From the NCBI GenBank assembly GCA_002436065.1, contig DIXP01000118.1:86285-150284 (forward strand): a DNA stretch of 64,000 bases, in the 5' to 3' direction. The stretch is from Chloroflexi bacterium UBA6077. Lineage in GTDB: Bacteria; Chloroflexota; UBA6077. The notes under the pieces are model-generated. The model did no database searches and was not told the DNA's origin. It saw nothing but the letters and a program-made list of their open reading frames with translations. The position numbers and the translations under genes were made by a program. Numbering within the stretch: position 1 is the stretch's first letter; each line of letters opens with the position of its first letter. Positions 34,203-43,713 of the stretch are shown piece after piece.

Positions 34203-35612
34203 TTGGACGACCTCTTCCTGGGCCGGCATCCGGGGCTGATGACCGACCTCTACCATCCCGATGCAGCCTACGTGAGCTGGCGCACCGGCAGAAACGGCGT
34301 GACAACCTTCGACATATATACCCGCTCGGCGCCCTACGCTGGCGCCTACATGCTGGTGGCTGGGCTGGAGATGGCGCTGGAGTTCGTCCAGTCCTTCCGA
34401 TACACCGATGAGGACCTGCGATACCTGAGCCAGATCCGGGACTTCGATCCCGCCTTCCTCGAGCATCTGCGGAAGCTCAGGTTTACGGGCGAGATCCTGG
34501 CGATGCCCGAGGGCTCCATCGCCTTTCCTCACGAGCCGCTGCTGCGGGTGACAGCACCCTTCCAGGAGGCGCTGCTGCTGGAGTCGGGGCTGCTCCACCT
34601 GGTGAGCCTGTCCACTCTGATCGCCACCAAGGCGGCCAGGATCGTCCACGCATCCCAGGGTCGTCCCGTGTCCGACTTCTCTCTCCGCCGTGCCCAGTCG
34701 CCGTTCGTGGCCACTCGGTCCGCCATGATCGGCGGATGCGCAAGCACCTCCTTCCTGCTGGCCGCCTACGAATTGAGGCTACGCGCCACCGGAACCATCC
34801 CCCACGCCCTGGTGCAGCTGTACGATAGCGAGCGAGAGGCGTTTGCCGCAGTGGCCGAGAGCTTCAACCGCTACACGTTCCTGCTGGACACCTACTGCGT
34901 GAGGGACGCGATCCACACGGCAGTGGAGGTGGCACGGGAGTACCAGGATCGGATGAGCCATACCCTGACGGCCGTGCGGCTGGACAGCGGCGACCTGCTG
35001 AACGACTCCAGGTACGTCCGCAAGGTGCTGGACGATGCCGGTATGCAGAATGTGCGGCTGCTGGCGAGCGGCGACCTGGATGAGTTCCGGATCGCCGATC
35101 TGGTGCGGGAGGGGGCGCCGGTCGATGGCTTTGGGGTGGGAACCAGCGTCGGGGTTGGGGCCGCCTCCGTGGAGCATCAGGCGCCGGGCGGAGCCCTTGG
35201 GGCCGTCTACAAGATGGTGTGGTACGAGGACGAGAAGGCCATGGACCGGCCCAAGATCAAGCTGGCCGAGCAGAAGAGCACCTGGCCGGGGAAGAAGGAG
35301 GTATACCGGATCGGCAACTTCGAGAAGGACATCCTCCAGCTCGAGGATGAGGGAAGGCCCGCGGGCGGCGTGCGGGTGCTGAAGCCGGTGATCCGAGACG
35401 GGCAGATGCTGCCGGGCGCGGTGCCGCCCCTCTCGGAGATCATGGAGTTGGCCCAGGCCAATCTCCGGCAGATGCCGGAGCAGTACCACGAGTTGATCTG
35501 CCAGCATCCCTACCCTGTGGAACGCAGCCAGGGGCTGGAGGCGCTCCGCCGCGAGGCTATGGAGCGCTACTGCGGCGAGGAGAACGGCGACAACGGGGGT
35601 TTGCTGGGGTAG
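34203..35612 (+). CDS. pncB: Nicotinate phosphoribosyltransferase
   Basis: A 469-aa NAPRTase, which makes nicotinate mononucleotide from nicotinate and PRPP in NAD salvage. The N-terminal MTDLYHPDAAYVSWRTGRNGVTTFDIYTRS is characteristic; TAVRLDSGDLLNDSRYVRKVL is the conserved active-site loop; GAPVDGFGVGTSVGV is the phosphate-binding region. The length fits the longer bacterial subfamily. The start is TTG with GGAGG eight bases upstream; the next ATG would remove a conserved segment. Single gene with no NAD partner close by. Confidence 0.93.
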   Translation: MDDLFLGRHPGLMTDLYHPDAAYVSWRTGRNGVTTFDIYTRSAPYAGAYMLVAGLEMALEFVQSFRYTDEDLRYLSQIRDFDPAFLEHLRKLRFTGEILAMPEGSIAFPHEPLLRVTAPFQEALLLESGLLHLVSLSTLIATKAARIVHASQGRPVSDFSLRRAQSPFVATRSAMIGGCASTSFLLAAYELRLRATGTIPHALVQLYDSEREAFAAVAESFNRYTFLLDTYCVRDAIHTAVEVAREYQDRMSHTLTAVRLDSGDLLNDSRYVRKVLDDAGMQNVRLLASGDLDEFRIADLVREGAPVDGFGVGTSVGVGAASVEHQAPGGALGAVYKMVWYEDEKAMDRPKIKLAEQKSTWPGKKEVYRIGNFEKDILQLEDEGRPAGGVRVLKPVIRDGQMLPGAVPPLSEIMELAQANLRQMPEQYHELICQHPYPVERSQGLEALRREAMERYCGEENGDNGGLLG

Positions 35613-36289
35613 GGATGACACCGGGCCCGGCAACCGGTGTCTATCCTCAATATAAGGGAATAGTTGTTTGGGACCGTTCCCAACACGATTTGCCTTGGGA
35701 TTGAAGTAGCAACGTGACTCACCGCGAGCCATAGTACCAGTACTACAGCTGCACCTATTGGGTGCATTCCGTCGGCTTCCGCCTCACCGTAGGCAGCATT
35801 ACTTCCTAGTAGTTTCCTGCCTTGCAGCCTTCCAGACCAGACTCCAGCTAAGTGCGGCTATAGTACTGGTACTAACGAGGCAAAACGCTCAGCTAGGCTG
35901 CGGCCAACGACGGGTCCAATGGAGGATCCTTCTACAACTCAAACCCGTCAAAGATCCTACCAGCCCCGTCTACCCCATGCGCCTGCGGACTTGCCTACGT
36001 CGGCCCCTAACTACAGCAGTATTTCGCTTGACAGAGGAAGGTGGAGTTGAAGAGCGTCCAGGTCGATGAGCCTTGGATCAAGTCCAACCGTCAGGAGTCC
36101 CAATCACGGCTGTAGCTGGATGACCAGACTTGGTAGAGTTATACCAGTCGCCGGGACGCGGACAACTCAGTGGCTGTCCGCGTCTACTTATGCAACCAGT
36201 CTACATGGGGTCTCCCTGAAGACTTGCGGGGCGCCCAGGAGACCTCAGCTCTTGTCCTGAGCAACAGCTATCAGTATGCATGCGTTCTA
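35613..36289. other. Intergenic region with an inverted 14-base pair
   Basis: A 677-base convergent spacer between pncB and the M20 gene. No believable gene is found. TAGTACCAGTACTA (35732-35745) and TAGTACTGGTACTA (35861-35874) are exact reverse complements, extended imperfectly to about 21 bases (GC-GCT at one end). They could be a small hairpin element. The rest is without visible structure. Confidence 0.45.
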
Positions 36290-37489
36290 CTACTGGGGCT
36301 CGCGGCCGAGCTGCTCACGGAATGTGGCCCGCAGCCGCTCCCTCAGCTCTGGTCGCAGCATCACGTCCACCCCGGTACAGGCCAGCAGGGTGCATCCGGA
36401 GGCGATGGTGCCGTCGGCGTACTCGGTGGCGGAGGCCACGGCGAACTCCGGGCTGTGGCCAGGGATCCCCTTCTCGCAGATCTTGAAGTAGGGATGGATG
36501 GTGGGGACCAACTGGCTCACGTCGCCGATATCGCTGGAGCCTACACCGCCCTCTTCAGGTGGTGTCTCGTAGGGAATGCCAAGCGCTTCCATGTTCTCCC
36601 GAAGGGTTTCGATCATGGCTCTGTTGCAGACCCGTACCTTGTAGCTGATGCCCCGGGTCAACTTGGACTGAGTCCCTGTCTGCAGTGACGCCCCTTCCAC
36701 CATCTGGGCGAACCGCTGTTCCAACTCCTCCAAGTCCTGCTGCTCTCTGGCTCGCACAAGGAACTGGGCGGCGGCGTAGTTGGGTACGATGTTGGGGGCA
36801 TCGCCTCCGTGCGTGATGATACCGTGAACCCTCGTGCCGGGCTTCATCATCTGCCGATAGGCGTTGGCACCGTTGAACAGTTGGATCACCGCGTCCAGGG
36901 CACTGATGCCCTTCTCGGGATAGGTCGAGGCGTGGGCCGACTTGCCGAAGTACTCCACATGGAAGTGGGTCACCGCCAGTGAGCCGCGGTCGAGCAGGGT
37001 CGAGTCGCGGGGATGCATGATGATGGCCGCATCGAGGCCTCGGAACACCCCTGCCTTGGCCATGATCACCTTGCCGCCTCCCCCCTCCTCCCCTGGGGTG
37101 CCGATCACCTGGATAGTCCCTTTCAGGTCGGGGAGGGCGCGCTTGAGGGCTATGCCTGAGCCGACTCCCCACACGGCCATGAGATTGTGTCCGCAGGCGT
37201 GGCCGAGCTTCTCCAGAGCGTCGTACTCCGCCAGGAAGGCTACCTTTGGCTCACCCTGTCCCCAGGTGGCGACGAAGGCCGTCTCCAAGCCTGCCACTCC
37301 CCGCTCGACTGAGAAGCCCTCCTTCTCCAGCTCTGCGGCCAGCAGGGCGGCGGTCTTGAACTCTTGGAACTTCACCTCGGGGTTGGAGTGGATCGCGTGT
37401 GACATCTCGATCAGTCGGGGATGGAGAGCCCGAATCTCCCGGGCTATCCGCTCCTTCGCGGCTTCCACCGCGGCTTGCTCCGCTGCCAT
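36290..37489 (-). CDS. M20-family amidohydrolase (AbgB-like)
   Basis: A 399-aa M20 metalloamidase. Zinc ligands are visible in GHACGHN, GTPGEEGGGGK (with the catalytic Glu pair) and IMHPRD; the dimerisation domain begins near VEYFGKSAHASTYPEKG. Sequence is closest in style to p-aminobenzoyl-glutamate hydrolase subunit B and related N-acyl amino acid or dipeptide amidohydrolases. AGGAGGG is 5 bases upstream of the ATG. It lies downstream of dppF after a 443-base gap, so it may have its own promoter although it belongs to the same peptide-utilisation block. Substrate inferred as small peptide-like amides only from context. Confidence 0.88.
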   Translation of the reverse strand: MAAEQAAVEAAKERIAREIRALHPRLIEMSHAIHSNPEVKFQEFKTAALLAAELEKEGFSVERGVAGLETAFVATWGQGEPKVAFLAEYDALEKLGHACGHNLMAVWGVGSGIALKRALPDLKGTIQVIGTPGEEGGGGKVIMAKAGVFRGLDAAIIMHPRDSTLLDRGSLAVTHFHVEYFGKSAHASTYPEKGISALDAVIQLFNGANAYRQMMKPGTRVHGIITHGGDAPNIVPNYAAAQFLVRAREQQDLEELEQRFAQMVEGASLQTGTQSKLTRGISYKVRVCNRAMIETLRENMEALGIPYETPPEEGGVGSSDIGDVSQLVPTIHPYFKICEKGIPGHSPEFAVASATEYADGTIASGCTLLACTGVDVMLRPELRERLRATFREQLGREPQ

Positions 37490-37932
37490 GACACCCTCCT
37501 AATGAAGTGGTGGGCCGGGACTCTAGGACACCAATGCATAAACCATTGGGTGCGGATCCCGGACGCCTGGGGTCTCTTGGAAATGAGCGAACATGCAGTG
37601 TCCGCAATTGGCATGCGAAACGGCTACGAAGTGCCTACCAGAGCAGGGTTTCGCCCGTTTCGCACCTACTAGCTACGGACTCGAGACAGTATAGACTCTG
37701 TGCCTACTGCCATCATGCAACTGTAGAGAGATGGCAGGCAGATCGAAATGCTATCCTCGCAGCCGCCCATCCATCTCTCCCCGCACTCCGGCCAACAGTC
37801 CAACCCGAAGTCCTGATTGAGCGTGTTGATCGGTCTCTTGCATCACACCAACCTACAGAGTTGGTGCAGACTACGAATAGGATCGATTATCTACCCTCAT
37901 TGCAGCAAGAGTAATGAGGTCCACAGCCCAGA
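37490..37932. other. Spacer between dppF and M20 gene
   Basis: About 440 bases with no gene, clear hairpin or repeat recognised. Any promoter of the M20 gene would be here. Confidence 0.4.
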
Positions 37933-38929
<997 letters not shown>

Positions 38930-38940
<11 letters not shown>

Positions 38941-39922
38941 GACCCGCACCTCCAGTCACGTCCACCCAGCAGGCTATCCTGTGCCCCTCGGCAACCGGCT
39001 CCAACGTCGGGTTCGTCTCCCGGCACTTCTGGATCGCATAGGTGCACCTGGGGGCAAAGGGGCATCCGGGAGGTGTGTCCACCAGGTCAGGCGGCAGTCC
39101 CTCGATCGGGATCAGCTTCTCCCGGCGCTCTTCGTCAATCCTCGGTATGCTCCTCAACAGCCCCAAGGTGTACGGATGCCTCGGGTTACCAAAGAGTTCC
39201 CCCGTCGGGGCGGTCTCAACGATGTAGCCGGCGTACATCACGTTGATCCTGTCCGTCATCCCAGCCACCACGCCCAGGTCATGGGTGATCAGAATGACCG
39301 CTGTCCCCAACTCTTTCTTGAGGTTCTTGATCAGGTCCAGGATCTGGGCCTGGATCGTCACGTCAAGCGCCGTCGTGGGCTCATCGGCGATCAGCAGCTT
39401 CGGGTTGCAGGAGAGCGCCATCGCGATCATCACCCTCTGCCGCATGCCGCCGCTGAACTGGTGGGGGTAGTCGTCCACTCGGCTCTTCGCCGATGGTATC
39501 CCTACCATGTCCAGCAGCTCAATGGCTCGCTTCCTGGCTGCCTTGCCGTCCATCCCCATGTGCAGCTCTACCCCTTCGGTAAGCTGCCGAGCGATGGTCA
39601 GTACCGGGTTGAGGCTGGTCATCGGGTCCTGGAAGATCATGGCGATCTCCTTGCCCCGAACCTTCCGGATCTCGTCCTCGCTCACCTTCAGCAGGTCCCT
39701 ACCCTGGAAAATCACCTCTCCAGAGACGATCTTCCCAGGAGGCTGCGGGATCAGCCTCATGATGGTCAGCGCGGACACGCTCTTGCCGCACCCGCTCTCC
39801 CCCACCAGCCCGAGGGTCTCACCCTCGTCCAATGGATAGGAGACGCCGTTCACGGCCTTGACCACCCCATCCTGGGTGTAGAAATATGTCCTCAGGTCCC
39901 GGACATCCAGCAGTCGGCCCAT
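38930..39922 (-). CDS. dppD: Oligopeptide ABC transporter ATP-binding protein (DppD-like)
   Basis: A 330-aa partner ATPase. Walker A GLVGESGCGKSVSALTIM, signature QFSGGMRQRVMIAMALS, Walker B LLIADEPTTALDVTIQ; the C-terminal region has PGCPFAPRCTYAIQKC with the conserved cysteines. It overlaps dppF. It is separated from the permease genes by the amidohydrolase, two peptidases and a gene remnant, so the transporter operon was probably split by insertion or rearrangement. Confidence 0.95.
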
Positions 39923-39948
39923 GCTAAGCTCCTCTCAGCGACGGGATT

Positions 39949-40161
39949 TCACCAGCGCAACTTGGGCGACCTTGCCGCAGCAGCCTCATCCAGTCGACCA
40001 ATCACTGTGGTGGTAGGCGCGACCTTCACTACCTCGGGCTGCTCCTCCACCTCCCGCGCTATGGCCAGAAGCGCCTCCGCAAAGGCGTCCAGCGTCTCCC
40101 TGCTCTCCGTCTCGGTAGGCTCGATCATCATCGACTCCTCGACGATCAGCGGGAAGTACAC
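39949..40161 (-). pseudogene. gcvPB: Remnant of glycine dehydrogenase subunit 2 (3' end of gcvPB)
   Basis: About 70 codons read VYFPLIVEESMMIEPTETES, then RETLDAFAEALLAIAREVEEQPEVV and a tail RLDEAAAARSPKLRW. This is the C-terminal end of glycine decarboxylase P-protein subunit 2, where YFPLIVEEALMIEPTETES and a terminal KLRW are highly conserved. Nothing of the remaining 400 residues is present; upstream frames do not continue the homology. It lies between dppD and the amidohydrolase gene and marks a past rearrangement. Confidence 0.8.
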
Positions 40162-40331
40162 CCTTAGACCCACACGCACAGCGGCAGACACTCCGCCCAA
40201 ACCACCTTCGCTTCAACAGTGTCGGGATCGCTGCACATTCAAGTGCAACCGGTGGGCAGCATCAACGAGGCAGCTTCGTTGGCAGTCTCCCTTGTTGTTG
40301 TCCTCAGGGTCAACAATCAGACTCCCGATCA

Positions 40332-41669
40332 CTATCGTTTCGCTGCCGGGTCCAGATGCACCTGACGATAGCTCTTGAGAATGCGCGTGATCCTTTCAGG
40401 TTGCGTCAGGACAGCGATCTCCTTCTCAGGATCTCCATCCACCACGATCAGGTCTGCCAGCTTCCCTTCCTCGACAGTCCCTAGGTGGGGCTCCAAACCG
40501 ACCATCCGGGCCGCCAGCACTGTCCCGATGCTTATGACGTCCAAGGTCGGAACGCCGTGGCTCGCCATCAACTGGAACTCGAGCGCATTCCGACCTGCCT
40601 TGGGTCTCATGCGGTTGTCTGTTCCGAAGCCAACTGTAACGCCGGCTTCCAGAGCCTCCACTATGGTCCGGGCCCGATCCGCCAGCCCCCTCTCCAGCCT
40701 CGATACCATAGACTCGCTCAACCGTCTGCTCTCCCTCTCGACAAGCGCCCACCACAACTGGCTGACAGTCGGGCACCACGATGCTCCAGTGTCCCTCAGC
40801 ATGTGAACAAAACCTGGCTCGTATAAGACAGGACCGTGCTCCACACGATCCACGCCGTTCTCCGCCGCGTGTATGGCATGAGCCAAGGTCATGCAGTGGG
40901 AGGCCACCCGGAAGCCCTGTCGATGAGCCTCGTCGACGATTGCCTGGATCTCCTCCGAGGTGAAGTCCAGCCGCCGAGAGATGTTCTCCGGCGCAGTGAA
41001 CCCGCCCTCGCCTGAGTAGATCTTGATGAAGTCAGCACCACACCCAAGGTTCTGCCGCACAACTGCACGAAGCTGATACGGTCCGTCGGCGAAGAGACTC
41101 CGCGGTTTGAGGCTCTTCACCAGGTCGTAGCTCCATTCACGCACATTCCCATGTCCGGCAGTTTGAGATATGGCCCACCCACAGTGATAGATTCGAGGAC
41201 CGGGGAACCCTTCTCCATTCACTGCCTCCCGAATGGCCGCAGCATGGTTCGGGTTACCATGCCCCATGGAGAAGACAGTGGTGAAGCCCTCATTCATCAC
41301 GGCCCACACGTCCAGCAATCCCCTCAACACGCGCGCATCTCCAACTGCCTCCAAATGGGTCGCATGAGGGTCACAGACTCGCTCTCCAGTGACGTGACAA
41401 TGGCCTTCAATCAGACCAGGCATGAGGGTGCTGTCGGAAGCATCGACCAACTCCGCTTCAAGTGGGATTACGAAGCTGCCCCAATCCATCACCGCAGAGA
41501 TGACCCCGTCCTCCACCACCACGGCCTGATCGTACAGCACTCGCCCCCCCGACTGCCGGCCTGTCAGCACCTTACCAGCCCGAATAACTACCTTCTGATC
41601 AGGCTGAAGCGCCACAACCTTGCCCGTGACCTGCAGGATCAAGTCAATTGCGGAGCACTGCATCGGCAT
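40332..41669 (-). CDS. Amidohydrolase-superfamily protein (imidazolonepropionase/prolidase-like)
   Basis: A 445-aa metal-dependent hydrolase. The first strand motif is GLIEGHCHVTGE (H-x-H); KIYSGEGGFTA contains the likely carboxylated Lys; later ligands are in ASHCMTLAHAIHAAENGVDRVEHG (His) and GFGTDNRM (Asp). The C-terminal GKLADLIVVDGDPEKEIAVL is the composite-sandwich domain. Relatives with this pattern include imidazolonepropionases and a group of dipeptidases that cleave Xaa-Pro or acyl amino acids. Given the peptide-uptake neighbours, dipeptidase activity is favoured but unproven. GAGGAG is four bases before the ATG. The gene follows a terminator-like hairpin. Confidence 0.88.
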   Translation of the reverse strand: MPMQCSAIDLILQVTGKVVALQPDQKVVIRAGKVLTGRQSGGRVLYDQAVVVEDGVISAVMDWGSFVIPLEAELVDASDSTLMPGLIEGHCHVTGERVCDPHATHLEAVGDARVLRGLLDVWAVMNEGFTTVFSMGHGNPNHAAAIREAVNGEGFPGPRIYHCGWAISQTAGHGNVREWSYDLVKSLKPRSLFADGPYQLRAVVRQNLGCGADFIKIYSGEGGFTAPENISRRLDFTSEEIQAIVDEAHRQGFRVASHCMTLAHAIHAAENGVDRVEHGPVLYEPGFVHMLRDTGASWCPTVSQLWWALVERESRRLSESMVSRLERGLADRARTIVEALEAGVTVGFGTDNRMRPKAGRNALEFQLMASHGVPTLDVISIGTVLAARMVGLEPHLGTVEEGKLADLIVVDGDPEKEIAVLTQPERITRILKSYRQVHLDPAAKR

Positions 41670-41800
41670 TCATCTCCTCGTTTCAGTGCCATGGGACAAC
41701 TACGACCTGCACCGCTCCCTGAACACTGTGTACGGGCGCCCATAGCAAGCGCTCGCCCGCCTGCCTACACGCAACCGCTACACCCGGTGGCCGAAAACTC

Positions 41801-41831
41801 ACGCAGGGCAAGCCTGAGGCTTGCCCTGCGT
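41801..41831 (-). terminator. Terminator hairpin inside the peptide-utilisation block
   Basis: ACGCAGGGCAAGCC-TGA-GGCTTGCCCTGCGT is a perfect 14-bp stem. On the minus strand it is followed by GAGTTTTCGG. It lies 60 bases after an M28 stop and 130 bases before the amidohydrolase start, so it could attenuate expression of the distal genes. Confidence 0.7.
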
Positions 41832-41891
41832 GTACTACAGGTTAGCAGCCCATAGCGCTCGACAGCACTCCTAGGCCACCACCACAGACCA

Positions 41892-43589
41892 CTATTCGAA
41901 CGACTCCCTGATGGTCTCCTCGGCCCACCGCAAGCCCTCAGTCACACGGTTCCGTTCCCTGATCAGTTTCGTCTTCAGGAAGAGATAGGGTTCAGAAGCG
42001 CTGGACATCTGCGCCAACTTGCCGACCTCACTGAGACCAGGCAGGAAGGGCTGAGCGATCGCGTTGGGCTGGTGATACTTCCCTTCCTCAGTGTAGTAGA
42101 TGTTAAGCAGGATCTGGCTTGCTCTCAAGAGGCCCCTAGACACCTTGCTCTGACGATCAGCAGAGAGACCTTGCGCACCACTAATCTCTTGCGCGACCCT
42201 CTTCAGAGCGGCCGCTTGCTCGAAGCAAGGTGCCAGATCCAAATGCGTCCCGCCAGCCTCATTCAGCTCGCTCAAACGCTTGGCAAAGGCATCGGCGGTA
42301 TCAGCGTGATCCCACGGGAGGATCCCTCGGTTCGATAGGTCCATCATCGTGGCGCAGAAGTAGTAGGTGTGGTCGCGCAACAGGTCGAAGTCCAACTTGT
42401 CGATCGTATCATGTGGGGTGTGCTGGTACCACGGCTTCCGCCCACCCGGATCGTCAGGAGCCTCGTCAGGAGAGCCCTCCCTGAGCCTAGGTAGATACGA
42501 GAAGGAGGGTAGCCCCACGCCCCAGAAGGACTGGTCCGCATTCCTTGGTGGTCGGGGAGGCTGCCTGTCCTGGCCTACTAAGGTCTTGATCATCCCTGAT
42601 ATGTAGCGGGCCGAGTCCGGTGTCGCAAAGCCGCACATCCAGGTAGATTCCCTGTGGCCTGGTTGATCCACGTTAAGGTATCCCACACAGTTGCGAGCTA
42701 AGTCCTCCCAATAATTGTCGCAGTACCAGGTGGAGGCGGCGAAGCGGCCATGTGAATGCCCGATCCACCAGGCAACCCGCACGTTCCTTTTCAGCTTTTC
42801 GCGGTGCTTCTGCAGTACTCTCGCCAACTCCAGAAGAGAACTGTTGCCGGCCGCGTTGTCCTGTGCACCAAAGTACCACGAGTCCATATGACCAGCGATG
42901 AGCACAAACTCTTCGCTGTCAGGGTCGCCCTTAATCTCAGCTACTGGGAAGCGCAGATCCTTGATCCCTGTGTCGAGGAGAGTCCGTACCGTCACCTCCA
43001 CGCGACCTTCTCGGAGTAGAGAGCGCAGGTAGTCGCCGGAGGCACTGTCAATGCTGACCACAGGTACGTCGGGCAAGTTGGGCGCAGTGCTAGGCTCTGG
43101 AGTACCCCATACCCCTGAGATGATGTAGTCCTGAACGACCTTCGCCCGCGAGTGGCAGATGATCGCAACCGCGCCGAGACTTCTCCACTTGGCGTAATCC
43201 CACGGCGTGCCGGGCCCATCCACAATCGCGATCTTCCCGGCCACATCTACATCCCCAGGCTTCGTCCCGGCATATGCTACCTCGGCCCTCATTCCACCAG
43301 GGGCAGAGACTGAGAAGGGGTGCGTCAAGCACTGCACCACACGTCGATCCCCGGCGTGTATCGTGACGGAAGCGTGGCAGTTATTGCTGATGAGGCCATC
43401 GAACTCCTCAACCTTGGCATCTATGCCAAAGTCATCCAGGCGGTCCTTCACATATGCCACAGCCTGGTACTCACCATACGTGCCCGAATAGCGCTCCCAC
43501 TGCATTAGCGCTTCGACGTGTTTCTTCAACTCATTCCGAGAAACGTCCGCCTCAAGCTTGGGCCAATAGTCCTGCAGCGCGTATGTCAC
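41892..43589 (-). CDS. M28-like peptidase with PA domain (copy 1)
   Basis: A 565-aa protein of the M28 zinc-peptidase fold with a protease-associated domain inserted at about residues 100-215 (CHASVTIHAGDRRVVQC... YAGTKPGDVDVAGKIAIVD). Zinc ligands His and Asp are seen in GHMDSWYFGAQDNAAG (near residue 233), Asp in YLNVDQPG and His near WYQHTPHDTIDKLD. The segment that normally holds the catalytic Glu-Glu (GEE-x-GL-x-GS) is replaced by GHSHGRFAAS (near 276). No signal peptide is evident, so it is probably cytoplasmic. The start is GTG. It is a paralogue of the next gene, an old tandem duplication. Confidence 0.85.
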   Translation of the reverse strand: MTYALQDYWPKLEADVSRNELKKHVEALMQWERYSGTYGEYQAVAYVKDRLDDFGIDAKVEEFDGLISNNCHASVTIHAGDRRVVQCLTHPFSVSAPGGMRAEVAYAGTKPGDVDVAGKIAIVDGPGTPWDYAKWRSLGAVAIICHSRAKVVQDYIISGVWGTPEPSTAPNLPDVPVVSIDSASGDYLRSLLREGRVEVTVRTLLDTGIKDLRFPVAEIKGDPDSEEFVLIAGHMDSWYFGAQDNAAGNSSLLELARVLQKHREKLKRNVRVAWWIGHSHGRFAASTWYCDNYWEDLARNCVGYLNVDQPGHRESTWMCGFATPDSARYISGMIKTLVGQDRQPPRPPRNADQSFWGVGLPSFSYLPRLREGSPDEAPDDPGGRKPWYQHTPHDTIDKLDFDLLRDHTYYFCATMMDLSNRGILPWDHADTADAFAKRLSELNEAGGTHLDLAPCFEQAAALKRVAQEISGAQGLSADRQSKVSRGLLRASQILLNIYYTEEGKYHQPNAIAQPFLPGLSEVGKLAQMSSASEPYLFLKTKLIRERNRVTEGLRWAEETIRESFE

Positions 43590-43713
43590 GTCTGTACCCT
43601 ACCTTTCCATATTCTGTGCGGTATTTCCTTGACTGACCAAACTAGCATTACATCTGCTCCCTGACCGCGAACTCGAAGTTGCTCCGTTAGGCCACGGACA
43701 GCGACTTCCAGCC

